A stretch of DNA of 64,000 bases from Coriaria nepalensis (Eukaryota; Streptophyta; Magnoliopsida; Cucurbitales; Coriariaceae). The stretch spans positions 28,179,501 to 28,243,500 of the forward strand of contig CP114481.1 in NCBI GenBank assembly GCA_027186245.1. The letters run 5' to 3'. The notes below the pieces were generated by a model. It made no database searches. It was not told the DNA's origin and saw only the letters and a list, made by a program, of their open reading frames with translations. This document shows positions 40,101-52,880 of this stretch, piece by piece. Every line of letters starts with the position of its first letter. Position 1 is the stretch's first letter. The position numbers and the translations under genes are program-made.

Positions 40101-43100
40101 TGTAGTGCTAAAATAGAATTCGTTCGAATTGCTTTGAAATAAGTTGTTGACTTGAAATGAGTCATTGAAATGATTTTAAGGTTAAACGAATGCACACTTT
40201 CCTTGCATTGACCATTCGCAAGTTACGCACAAAACTTGTGTTTGTAGTGCGAAAATAGAATTCGTTCGAATTGCTTTGAGATAAGTTATTGACTTGAAAT
40301 GAGTTATTGAAACGATTTTAAGGTTAAACGAATGCACACTTTCCTTGCATTGACCATTTGCAAGTCATACACAAAACTTGTGTTTGTAGTACAAAAATAG
40401 AATTCGTTCGAATGCTTTGAAATAAGTTGTTGACTTGAAATGAGTCATTGAAACGATTTTAAGGTTAAACGAATACACACTTTCCTTGCATTGACCATTA
40501 GGAAGTTATGCACAGAACATGTGTTTGTAGTGCAAAAATAGAATTCGTTCGAATCGATTTGAAATAAGTTATTAAATTGAAATGAGTCATTGAAATAATT
40601 TTAAGGTTAAACCAATGCACACTTTCCTTGCCTTGACCATTTGTATTTTATGCACAAAACTTGTGATTGTAGTGTGAAAATAGAATTCGTTCGAATTGAT
40701 TTGAAATAAGTCATTGACTTTTAATTAGTCATTCAAATGATTTTAAGGTTAAACAAATGCACACTTTCCTTGCATTGACCATTCGCAAGTTACGCACAAA
40801 ATTTGTGTTTGTAGTGCGAAAATAGAATTCGTTCGAATTGGTTTGAGATAAGTTATTGACTTGAAATGAGTCATTGAAACGATTTTAAGGATAAACGAAT
40901 GCAGACTTTCCTTGCATTGATCATTTGCAAGTCATACACAAAAATTGTGTTTGTAGTGCAAAAATAGAATTCGTTCGACTTGCTTCGAAATAATTTATTG
41001 ACTTGGAATGAGTTATTGAAATGATTTTAAGGTTAAACGAATGCACACTTTCCTTGCATTGACCATTCGCAAGTTACGCACAAAACTTGTGTTTGTAGTG
41101 CGAAAATAGAATTCGTTCGAATTGCTTTGAGATAAGTTATTGACTTGAAATGAGTCATTGAAACGATTTTAAGGTTAAACGAATGCACACTTTCCTTGCA
41201 TTGATCATTTGCAAGTCATACACAAAACTTGTGTTTGTAGTGCAAAAATAGAATTCGTTCGAATTGCTTTGAAATAAGTTGTTGACTTGAAATGAGTCAT
41301 TGAAATGATTTTAAGGTTAAACGAATGCACACTTTCCTTGCATTGACCATTCGCAAGTTACGCACAAAACTTGTGTTTGTAGTGCGAAAATAGAATTCGT
41401 TCGAATTGCTTTGAGATAAATTATTGACTTGAAATGAGTCATTGAAACGATTTTAAGGTTAAACGAATGCACACTTTCCTTGCATTGATCATTTGCAAGT
41501 CATACACAAAAATTGTGTTTGTAGTGCAAAAATAGAATTCGTTCGACTTGCTTTGAAATAATTTATTGACTTGGAATGAGTCATTGAAATGATTTTAAGG
41601 TTAAACGAATGCACACTTTTCTTGCATTGATCAGTTCCAAGTTGTGCACAAAACTTGTGCTTGTAGTGTAAAAATAGAATTCGTTCCAATTGATTTGAAA
41701 TAAGTTATTGACTTGAAATGAGTCATTGAAATGATTTTAAGGTTAAACGAATGCACACTTTCCTTGCATTGATCATTTGCAAGTAATACACAAAACTTGT
41801 GTTTGTAGTGCAAAAATAGAATTCGTTCGAATTGCTTTGAAATAAGTTATTGACTTGAAATGAGTCACTGAAATGATTTTAAGGTTAAACGAATACACAC
41901 TTTCCTTGCATTGACCATTTGTAATTTATGCACAAAACTTGTGTTTGTAGTGCAAAAATAGAATTCGTTCTAATTGCTTTGAAATAAGTTATTGACTTGA
42001 AATGAGTCACTGAAATGATTTTAAGGTTAAACGAATGCACACTTTTCTTGCATTGATCAGTTCCAAGTTGTGCACAAAACTTGTGTTTGTAGTGTAAAAA
42101 TAGAATTCGTTCCAATTGATTTGAAATAAGTTATTGACTTGAAATGAGTCATTGAAATGATTTTAAGGTTAAACGAATGCACACTTTCCTTGCATTGACC
42201 ATTAGGAAGTTATGCACAAAACTTGTTTTTGTAGTGCAAAAATAGAATTCGTTCGAATTGCTTTGAGATAAGTTATTGATTTGAAATGACACATTGAAAA
42301 GATTTTATGGTTGAACGAATGCACACTTTCCTTGCATTGATCATTTGCAAGTCATACACAAAACTTGTGTTTGTAGTGCAAAAATAGAATTCGTTCGACT
42401 TGCTTTGAAATAATTTATTGACTTGGAATGAGTCATTGAAATGATTTTAAAGTTAAACGAATGCACACTTTTCTTGCATTGATCATTTCCAAGTTGTGCA
42501 CAAAACTTGTGTTTGTAGTGTAAAAATAGAATTCGTTCCAATTGATTTGAAATAAGTTATTGACTTGAAATGACACATTGAAAAGATTTTATGGTTAAAC
42601 GAATGCACACTTTCCTTGCATTGATCATTTGCAAGTCATACACAAAAATTGGGTTTGTAGTGCAAAAATACAATTCGTTCGACTTGCTTTCAAATAATTT
42701 ATTGACTTGGAATGAGTCATTGAAATGATGTTAAGGTTAAACGAATGCACACTTTTCTTGCATTGATCATTTCCAAGTTGTGCACAAAACTTGTGTTTGT
42801 AGTGTAAAATAGAATTCGTTCCAATTGATTTGAAATAAGTTATTGACTTGAAATGAGTCATTGAAATGATTTTAGGGTTAAACGAATGCACACTTTCCTT
42901 GCATTGATCATTTGCAAGTCATACACAAAACTTGTGTTTGTAGTGCAAAAATTGAATTCCTTCGAATTGCTTTGAAATAAGTTATTGACTTAAAATGAGT
43001 CATTGGAATGATTTTAAGGTTAAACGAATGCACACTTTCCTTGCATTGACCATTAGAAAGTTGTGCACAAAACTTGTGTTTGTAGTGCGAAAATAGAATT

Positions 43101-43410
43101 CGTTCGAATTGCTTTGAGATAAGTTATTGACTTGAAATGAGTCATTGAAACGATTTTAAGGTTAAACGAATGCACACTTTCCTTGCATTGACCATTTGCA
43201 AGTCATACACAAAACATGTGTTTGTAGTACAAAAATAGAATTCGTTCGAATGCTTTGAAATAAGTTGTTGACTTGAAATGAGTCATTGAAACGATTTTAA
43301 GGTTAAACGAATCCACACTTTCCTTGCATTGACCATTAGGAAGTTATGCACAGAACTTGTGTTTGTAGTGCAAAAATAGAATTCGTTCGAATTGCTTTGA
43401 AATAAGTTGT
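37181..43410 (+). repeat. Irregular family B monomer mosaic
   Basis: About 44 monomers with no simple HOR. A landmark monomer with CACAGAA and the box TTCGAATCGATTTG occurs at 38988 and 40548, 1,560 bp apart (11 monomers less two bases). Short series with TTCGACTTGCTTTGAAATAATTTATTG followed by CACTTTTCTTGC recur near 41544, 42395 and 42678. Local indels include TGTAAAATAG with one base missing near 42810. No gene or foreign sequence is seen. Confidence 0.7.
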
Positions 43411-46400
43411 TGGCTTGAAATGAGTCATTGAAATGATTTTAAGGTTAAACGAATGCACACTTTCCTTGCATTGACCATTCGCAAGTTACGCACAAAACTT
43501 GTGTTTGTAGTGCGAAAATAGAATTCGTTCGAATTGCTTTGAGATAAGTTATTGACTTGAAATGAGTCATTGAAACGATTTTAAGGTTAAACGAATGCAC
43601 ACTTTCCTTGCATTGACCATTTGCAAGTCATACACAAAACTTGTGTTTGTAGTACAAAAATAGAATTCGTTCGAATGCTTTGAAATAAGTTGTTGACTTG
43701 AAATGAGTCATTGAAATGATTTTAAGGTTAAACGAATACACACTTTCCTTGCATTGACCATTAGGAAGTTATGCACAGAACTTGTGTTTGTAGTGCAAAA
43801 ATAGAATTCGTTCGAATCGATTTGAAATAAGTTATTAAATTGAAATGAGTCATTGAAAAAATATTAAGGTTAAACCAATGCACACTTTCCTTGCCTTGAC
43901 CATTTGTATTTTATGCACAAAACTTGTGTTTGTAGTGTGAAAATACAATTCGTTCGAATTGATTTGAAATAAGTCATTGACTTTTAATTAGTCATTCAAA
44001 TGATTTTAAGGTTAAACAAATGCACACTTTCCTTGCATTGATCATTTGCATGTCATACACAAAACTTGTGTTTGTAATGCGAAAATAGAATTCATTCGAA
44101 TTGCTTTGAAATAAGTTGTTGACTTGAAATGAGTCATTGAAATGATTTTAAGGTTAAACGAATGCACACTTTCCTTGCATTGACCATTCGCAAGTTACGC
44201 ACAAAACTTGTGTTTGTAGTGCGACAATAGAATTCGTTCGAATTGCTTTGAGATAAGTTATTGACTTGAAATGACACATTGAAAAGATTTTATGGATAAA
44301 CGAATGCACACTTTCCTTGCATTGAGCATTTGCAAGTCATACACAAAAATTGTGTTTGTAGTGCAAAAATAGAATTCGTTCGACTTGCTTTGAAATAATT
44401 TATTGACTTGGAATGAGTCATTGAAACGATTTTAAGGTTAAACGAATGCACACTTTTCTTGCATTGTTCAGTTCCAAGTTGTGCACAAAACTTGTGTTTG
44501 TAGTGTAAAAATAGAATTCGTTCCGATTGATTTGAAATAAGTTATTGACTTGAAATGAGTCGTTGAAATGATTTTAAGGTTAAATGAATGCACACTTTCC
44601 TTGCATTGATCATTTGCAAGTAATACACAAAACTTGTGTTTGTAGTGCAAAAATAGAATTCGTTCGAATTGTTTTGAAAAAAGTTGTTGACTTGAAATGA
44701 GTCATTGAAATGATTTTAAGGTTAAACGAATGCACACTTTCCTTGCATTGACCATTCGCAAGTTACGCACAAAACTTGTGTTTGTAGTCCGAAAATAGAA
44801 TTCGTTCGAATTGCTTTGAGATAAGTTATTGACTTGAAATGACACATTGAAAAGATTTTGTGGTTAAACGAATGCACACTTTCCTTGCATTGATCATTTG
44901 CAAGTCATACACAAAAATTGTGTTTGTAGGGCAAAAATGGAATTCGTTCGACTTGCTTTGAAATAATTTATTGACTTGGAATGAGTCATTGAAATGATTT
45001 TAAGGTTAAACGAATGCACACTTTTCTTGCATTGATAATTTCCAAGTTGTGCACAAAACTTGTGTTTGTAGTGTACAAATAGAATTCATTCCAATTGATT
45101 TGAAATAAGTTATTGACTTGAAATGAGTCATTGAAATGATTTTAAGGTTAAACGAATGCACACTTTCCTTGCATTGATCATTTGCAAGTCATACACAAAA
45201 CTTGTGTTTGTAGTGCAAAAATAGAATTCGTTCGAATTGCTTTGAAATAAGTTGTTGGCTTGAAATGAGTCATTGAAATGATTTTAAGGTTAAATGAATG
45301 CACACTTTCCTTGCATTGACCATTCGCAAGTTACGCACAAAACTTGTGTTTGTTGTCCGAAAATAGAATTCGTTCGAATTGCTTTTGAGATAAGTTATTG
45401 ACTTGAAATGAGTCATTGAAACGATTTTAAGGTTAAACGAATGCACACTTTCCTTGCATTGACCATTTGCAAGTCATACACAAAACTTGTGTTTGTAGTA
45501 CAAAAATAGAATTCGTTCGAATGCTTTGAAATAAGTTGTTGACTTGAAATGAGTCATTGAAATGATTTTAAGGTTAAACGAATACACACTTTCCTTGCAT
45601 TGACCATTAGGAAGTTATGCACAGAACTTGTGTTTGTAGTGCAAAAATAGAATTCGTTCGAATCGATTTGAAATAAGTTATTAAATTGAAATGAGTCATT
45701 GAAAAAATTTTAAGGTTAAACCAATGCACACTTTCCTTGCCTTGACCATTTGTATTTTATGCACAAAACTTGTGTTTGTAGTGTGAAAATACAATTCGTT
45801 CGAATTGATTTGAAATAAGTCATTGACTTTTAATTAGTCATTCAAATGATTTTAAGGTTAAACAAATGCACACTTTCCTTGCATTGATCATTTGCATGTC
45901 ATACACAAAACTTGTGTTTGTAATGCGAAAATAGAATTCATTCGAATTGCTTTGGAATAAGTTGTTGACTTGAAATGAGTCATTGAAATGATTTTAAGGT
46001 TAAACGAATGCACACTTTCCTTGCATTGACCATTCGCAAGTTACGCACAAAACTTGTGTTTGTAGTGCGAAAATAGAATTCGTTCGAATTGCTTTGAGAT
46101 AAGTTATTGACTTGAAATGACACATTGAAAAGATTTTATGGTTAAACGAATGCACACTTTCCTTGCATTGAGCATTTGCAAGTCATACACAAAAATTGTG
46201 TTTGTAGTGCAAAAATAGAATTCGTTCGACTTGCTTTGAAATAATTTATTGACTTGGAATGAGTCATTGAAACGATTTTAAGGTTAAACGAATGCACACT
46301 TTTCTTGCATTGTTCAGTTCCAAGTTGTGCACAAAACTTGTGTTTGTAGTGTAAAAATAGAATTCGTTCCGATTGATTTGAAATAAGTTATTGACTTGAA

Positions 46401-46786
46401 ATGAGTCATTGAAATGATTTTAAGGTTAAATGAATGCACACTTTCCTTGCATTGATCATTTGCAAGTAATACACAAAACTTGTGTATTACGTGCAAAAAT
46501 AGAATTCGTTTGAATTGCTTTGAAATAAGTTATTGACTTGAAATGAGTCACTGAAATGATTTTAAGGTTAAACGAATGCACACTTTCCTTGCATTGACCA
46601 TTAGGAAGTTATGCACAAAACTTGTGTTTGTAGTGCAAAAATAGAATTTGTTCGAATTGATTTGAAATAAGTTATTGACTTGGAATGAGTCATTAAAATG
46701 ATTTTAAGGTTAAACGAATACACACTTTCCTTGCATTGACCATTTGTAATTTATGCACAAAACTTGTGTTTGTAGTGCAAAAATAG

Positions 46787-46928
46787 AATTCGTTCGAATT
46801 GCATTGAAATAAGTTATTGACTTGAAATGAGTCATTGAAATGATTTTAAGGTTAAACGAATGCACACTTTCCTTGCATTGACCATTAGGAAGTTATGCAC
46901 AAAACTTGTGTTTGTAGTGCGAAAATAG
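46787..46928 (+). repeat. Representative family B monomer with four dyad symmetries
   Basis: This copy shows all four short inverted repeats of the family. AATTCG and CGAATT flank TT (46787-46800). TGACT (46818-46822) pairs with AGTCA (46830-46834) across seven bases. AATGCA (46859-46864) pairs with TGCATT (46874-46879) across CACTTTCCT. CACAA (46898-46902) pairs with TTGTG (46906-46910) across AAC. Arms are five or six bases. Most neighbouring monomers keep two or more of the four. Whether these form hairpins or are protein sites is not shown by the sequence. Confidence 0.8.
46788..46804 (+). promoter_or_regulatory. CENP-B-box-like half motif (representative copy)
   Basis: The segment ATTCGTTCGAATTGCAT can be set against the mammalian CENP-B box YTTCGTTGGAARCGGGA. 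The first half, TTCGTTCGAA, differs at one base from TTCGTTGGAA and keeps the essential TTCG and following A. The second half lacks the CGGG part of the core, so it is not a canonical box. Because the segment is palindromic, the same half motif reads on both strands. It recurs once per monomer in family B, with frequent single-base changes, and once per 422-bp unit in family A. Binding by a CENP-B-like protein is a guess. Confidence 0.3.
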
Positions 46929-49300
46929 AATTCGTTCGAATTGATTTCAAATAAGTTATTAACTTGAAATGAGTCATTGAAGTGATTTTAAGGTTAAACG
47001 AATGCACACTTTCTTTGCATTGATCATTTGCAAGTCAAACACAAAACTTGTGTTCGTACTGCAAAAATAGAATTCGACCAAATTGATTTGAAATAAGTTA
47101 TTGACTTGAAATGAGCCATTGAAATGATTTTAAGGTTAAACGAATGCACACTTTCCTTGCATTGACCATTTGCAAGTCATACACAAAACTTGTGTTTGTA
47201 GTGTAAAAATAGAATTCGTTCCGATTGATTTGAAATAAGTTATTGACTTGAAATGAGTCATTGAAATGATTTTAAGGTTAAACGAATGCACACTTTCCTT
47301 GCATTGATCATTTGCAAGTCATACACAAAACTTGTGTTTGTAGTGCAAAAATAGAATTCGTTCGAATTGCTTTGAAATAAGTTGTTGGCTTGAAATGAGT
47401 CATTGAAATGATTTTAAGGTTAAATGAATGCACACTTTCCTTGCATTGACCATTCGCAAGTTACGCACAAAACTTGTGTTTGTAGTGCGAAAATAGAATT
47501 CGTTCGAATTGCTTTGAGATAAGTTATTGACTTGAAATGAGTCATTGAAACGATTTTAAGGTTAAACGAATGCACACTTTCCTTGCATTGACCATTTGCA
47601 AGTCATACACAAAACTTGTGTTTGTAGTACAAAAATAGAATTCGTTCGAATGCTTTGAAATAAGTTGTTGACTTGAAATGAGTCATTGAAATGATTTTAA
47701 GGTTAAACGAATACACACTTTCCTTGCATTGACCATTAGGAAGTTATGCACAGAACTTGTGTTTGTAGTGCAAAAATAGAATTCGTTCGAATCGATTTGA
47801 AATAAGTTATTAAATTGAAATGAGTCATTGAAAAAATTTTAAGGTTAAACCAATGCACACTTTCCTTGCCTTGACCATTTGTATTTTATGCACAAAACTT
47901 GTGTTTGTAGTGTGAAAATACAATTCGTTCGAATTGATTTGAAATAAGTCATTGACTTTTAATTAGTCATTCAAATGATTTTAAGGTTAAACAAATGCAC
48001 ACTTTCCTTGCATTGATCATTTGCATGTCATACACAAAACTTGTGTTTGTAATGCGAAAATAGAATTCATTCGAATTGCTTTGAAATAAGTTGTTGACTT
48101 GAAATGAGTCATTGAAATGATTTTAAGGTTAAACGAATGCACACTTTCTTTGCATTGACCATTCGCAAGTTACGCACAAAACTTGTGTTTGTAGTGCGAA
48201 AATAGAATTCGTTCGAATTGCTTTGAGATAAGTTATTGACTTGAAATGACACATTGAAAAGATTTTATGGTTAAACGAATGCACACTTTCCTTGCATTGA
48301 GCATTTGCAAGTCATACACAAAAATTGTGTTTGTAGTGCAAAAATAGAATTCGTTCGACTTGCTTTGAAATAATTTATTGACTTGGAATGAGTCATTGAA
48401 ACGATTTTAAGGTTAAACGAATGCACACTTTTCTTGCATTGTTCAGTTCCAAGTTGTGCACAAAACTTGTGTTTGTAGTGTAAAAATAGAATTCGTTCCG
48501 ATTGATTTGAAATAAGTTATTGACTTGAAATGAGTCATTGAAATGATTTTAAGGTTAAATGAAGGCACACTTTCCTTGCATTGATCATTTGCAAGTAATA
48601 CACAAAACTTGTGTTTGTAGTGCAAAAATAGAATTCGTTCGAATTGCTTTGAAATAAGTTATTGACTTGAAATGAGTCACTGAAATGATTTTAAGGTTAA
48701 ACGAATGCACACTTTCCTTGCATTGACAATTAGGAAGTTATGCACAAAACTTGTGTTTGTAGTGCAAAAATAGAATTTGTTCGAATTGATTTGAAATAAG
48801 TTATTGACTTGGAATGAGTCATTAAAATGATTTTAAGGTTAAACGAATACACACTTTCCTTGCATTGACCATTTGTAATTTATGCACAAAACTTGTGTTT
48901 GTAGTGCAAAAATAGAATTCGTTCGAATTGCATTGAAATAAGTTATTGACTTGAAATGAGTCATTGAAATGATTTTAAGGTTAAACGAATGCACACTTTC
49001 CTTGCATTGACCATTAGGAAGTTATGCACAAAACTTGTGTTTGTAGTGCAAAAATAGAATTCGTTCGAATTGATTTGAAATAATTTATTGACTTGGAATG
49101 AGTCATTGAAATGATTTTAAGGTTAAACGAATGCACACTTTTCTTGCATTGATCTGTTCCAAGTTGTGCACAAAACTTGTGTTTGTAGTGTAAAAATAGA
49201 ATTCGTTCCAATTGATTTGAAATAAGTTATTGACTTGAAATGAGTCATTGAAATGATTTTAATGTTAAACGAATGCACACTTTCCTTGCATTGATCATTT

Positions 49301-52300
49301 GCAAGTCATACACAAAATTTGTGTTTGTAGTGCAAAAATAGAATTCGTTCGAATTGCTTTGAAATAAGTTATTGACTTGAAATGAGTCACTGAAATGATT
49401 TTAAGGTTAAACGAATGCACACTTTCCTTGCATTGACCATTAGGAAGTTATGCACAAAACTTGTGTTTGTAGTGCAAAAATAGAATTTGGTCGAATTGAT
49501 TTGAAATAAGTTATTGACTTGGAATGAGTCATGAAAATGATTTTAAGGTTAAACGAATACACACTTTCCTTGCATTGACCATTTGTAATTTATGCACAAA
49601 ACTTGTGTTTGTAGTGCAAAAATAGAATTCGTTCGAATTGCTTTGAAATAAGTTATGGACTTGAAATGAGTCATTGAAATGATTTTAAGGTTAAACGAAT
49701 GCACACTTTCCTTGCATTGACCATTAGCAAGTTATGCACAAAACTTGTGTTTGTAGTGCCAAAAAAAAATTCATTCGAATTGATTTGAAATAAGTTATTA
49801 ACTTGAAATGAGTCATTGAAGTGATTTTAAGGTTAAACGAATGCACACTTTCTTTGCATTGATCATTTGCAAGTCAAACACAAAACTTGTGTTCGTACTG
49901 CAAAAATAGAATTCGACCAAATTGATTTGAAATAAGTTATTGACTTGAAATGAGCCATTGAAATGATTTTAAGGTCAAACGAATGCACACTTTCCTTGCA
50001 TTGACCATTTGCAAGTCATACACAAAACTTGTGTTTGTAGTACAAAAATAGAATTCGTTCGAATGCTTTGAAATAAGTTGTTGACTTGAAATGAGTCATT
50101 GAAACGATTTTAAGGTTAAATGAATACACACTTTCCTTGCATTGACCATTAGGAAGTTATGCACAGAACTTGTGTTTGTAGTGCAAAAATAGAATTCGTT
50201 CGAATCGATTTGAAATAAGTTATTAAATTGAAATGAGTCATTGAAATAATTTTAAGGTTAAACTAATGCACACTTTCGTTGCATTGACCATTTGTATTTT
50301 ATGCACAAAACTTGTGTTTGTAGTGTGAAAATAGAATTCGTTCGAATTGATTTGAAATAAGTCATTGACTTTTAATTAGTCATTCAAATGATTTTAAGGT
50401 TGAACAAATGCACACTTTCCTTGCATTGATCATTTGCAAGTCATACACAAAACTTGTGTTTGTAATGCGAAAATAGAATTCATTCGAATTGCTTTGAAAT
50501 AAGTTGTTGACTTGAAATGAGTCATTGAAATGATTTTAAGGTTAAACGAATGCACAGTTTCCTTGCATTGACCATTCGCAAGTTACGCACAAAACTTGTG
50601 TTTGTAGTGCGAAAATAGAATTCGTTCGAATTGCTTTGAGATAAGTTATTGACTTGAAATGAGTCATTGAAACGATTTTAAGGTTAAACGAATGCACCCT
50701 TTCCTTGCATTGACCATTTGCAAGTTACGCACAAAACTTGTGTTTGTAGTGCGAAAATAGAATTCGTTCGAATTGCTTTGAGATAAGTTATTGACTTGAA
50801 ATGACACATTGAAAAGATTTTATGGTTAAACGAATGCACACTTTCCTTGCATTGATCATTTGCAAGTCATACACAAAAATTGTGTTTGTAGTGCAAAAAT
50901 AGAATTCGTTCGACTTGCTTTGAAATAATTTATTGACTTGGAATGAGTCATTGAAATGATTTTAAGGTTAAACGAATGCACACTTTCCTTGCATTGACCA
51001 TTTGGAAGTTACGCACAAAACTTGTGTTTGTAGTGCGAAAATAGAATTCGTTCGAATTGATTTGAAATAAGTCATTGACTTGAAATGAGTCATTCAAATG
51101 ATTTTAAGGTTAAACTAATGCACACTTTCCTTGCGTTGATCATTTGAAAGTTATGCACAAAACTTGTTTTTGTAGTGCAAAAATAGAATTCGTTCGAATT
51201 GCTTTGAGATAAGTTATTGACTTGAAATGACACATTGAAAAGATTTTATGGTTAAACAAATGCACACTTTCTTTGCATTGATCATTTGCAAGTCATACAC
51301 AAAACTTGTGTTTGTAGTGCAAAAATAGAATTTATTCAAATTGCTTTGAAATAAGTTATTGAGTTGAAATGAGTCATTGAAATGATTTTAATGTTAAACG
51401 AATGCACACTTTCCTTGCATGACCATTAGGAAGTTGTGCACAAAACTTGTGTTTGTAGTGTAAAAATAGAATTCGTTCCAATTGATTTGAAATATGTTAT
51501 TGACTTGAAATGAGTCATTGAAATGATTTTAATGTTAAACGAATGCACACTTTCCTTGCATTGATCATTTGCAAGTCATACACAAAACTTGTGTTTGTAG
51601 TGCAAAAATAGAATTCGTTCGAATTGCTTTGAAATAAGTTATTGACTTGAAATGAGTCACTGAAATGATTTTAAGGTTAAACGAATGCACACTTTCCTTG
51701 CATTGACCATTAGGAAGTTATGCACAAAACTTGTGTTTATAGTGCAAAAAGAGAATTCGTTCGAATGGATTTGAAATAAGTCATTTACTTTTAATGAGTC
51801 ATTGAAATGATTTTAAGGTTAAACGAATGCACACTTTCCTTCCATTGACCATTTGTAATTTATGCACAAAACTAGTGTTTGTAGTGCGAAAATAGAATTC
51901 GTTTGAATTGCTTTGAGATAAGTTATTGACTTGAAATGAGTCATTGAAACGATTTTAAGGTTAAACGAATGCACACTTTCCTTGCATTGACCATTTGCAA
52001 GTCATACACAAAACTTGTGTTTGTAGTACAAAAATAGAATTCGTTCGAATGCTTTGAAATAAGTTGTTGACTTGAAATGAGTCATTGAAATGATTTTAAG
52101 GTTAAACGAATACACACTTTCCTTGCATTGACCATTAGGAAGTTATGCACAGAACTTGTGTTTGTAGTGCAAAAATAGAATTCGTTCGAATCGATTTGAA
52201 ATAAGTTATTAAATTGAAATGAGTCATTGAAAAAATTTTAAGGTTAAACCAATGCACACTTTCCTTGCCTTGACCATTTGTATTTTATGCACAAAACTTG

Positions 52301-52880
52301 TGTTTGTAGTGTGAAAATACAATTCGTTCGAATTGATTTGAAATAAGTCATTGACTTTTGATTAGTCATTCAAATGATTTTAAGGTTAAAAAAATGCACA
52401 CTTTCCTTGCATTGATAATTTGCAAATCATACACAAAACTTGTGTTTGTAATGCGAAAATAGAATTCATTCGAATTGCTTTGAAATAAGTTGTTGACTTG
52501 AAATGAGTCATTGAAATTTTTAAGGTTAAACGAATGCACACTTTCCTTGCATTAACCATTCGCAAGTTACGCACAAAACTTGTGTTTGTAGTGCGAAAAT
52601 AGAATTCGTTCGAATTGCTTTGAGATAAGTTATTGACTTGAAATGACACATTGAAAAGATTTTATGGTTAAACGAATGCACACTTTCCTTGCATTGATCA
52701 TTTGCAAGTCATACACAAAAATTGTGTTTGTAGTGCAAAAATAGAATTCGTTCGACTTGCTTTGAAATAATTTATTGACTTAGAATGAGTCATTGAAATG
52801 ATTTTAAGGTTAAACGAATGCACACTTTCCTTGCATTGACCATTAGGAAGTTACGCACAAAACTTGTGTTTGTAGTGCGA
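49301..52880 (+). repeat. Irregular family B monomers leading into the 1,560-bp HOR
   Basis: About 25 monomers. The segment near 49870-49920 (CAAGTCAAACAC, GTGTTCGTACTGC, AATTCGACCA) matches 47031-47080 at an offset of 2,839 bp. The landmark TTCGAATCGATTTG occurs at 50199 and 52185. The part from about 51060 to 51850 already shows the monomer order of the 1,560-bp HOR, including TTGCGTTGATC at 51131 and TCGAATGGATTTG at 51761, but 1,842 bp before the next occurrences, so it is a variant ancestor or a disrupted first copy. A two-base loss gives GAAATTTTTAAGG near 52517. Confidence 0.73.

Larger units (their letters stand above)
43411..49300 (+). repeat. Family B 13-mer/15-mer higher-order repeat series
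   Basis: The landmark TTGTTGGCTTG lies at 43411, 45256 and 47386, and TTCGAATCGATTTG at 43811, 45657 and 47787. Spacing is about 1,846 bp (13 monomers) and then 2,130 bp (15 monomers). The sequence of variants is the same in the three copies: GTACAAAAATAG with GAATGCTTTG, CACAGAACTTG, TTATTAAATTG, TTTTAATTAGTCATTC, TTTGCATGTC, CTTGCATTGAGC, TTCGACTTGC, and GTTCAGTTCCAAG. The longer second copy holds extra monomers at about 46,500-47,200. Unusual single changes include GTGTATTACGTGC near 46485 and GCTTTTGAGATAAG with an added base near 45383. Confidence 0.85.

Noticed and set aside
46788..46804. A true CENP-B box
   Set aside because: The CGGG part of the essential core is missing in every monomer I read, so only a half-site resemblance is reported.
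46818..46834. AP-1-type transcription factor site (TGAGTCA) in each monomer
   Set aside because: The seven-base match recurs because the monomer recurs. There is no gene nearby and no independent sign of regulation, so it is recorded only as part of a dyad.
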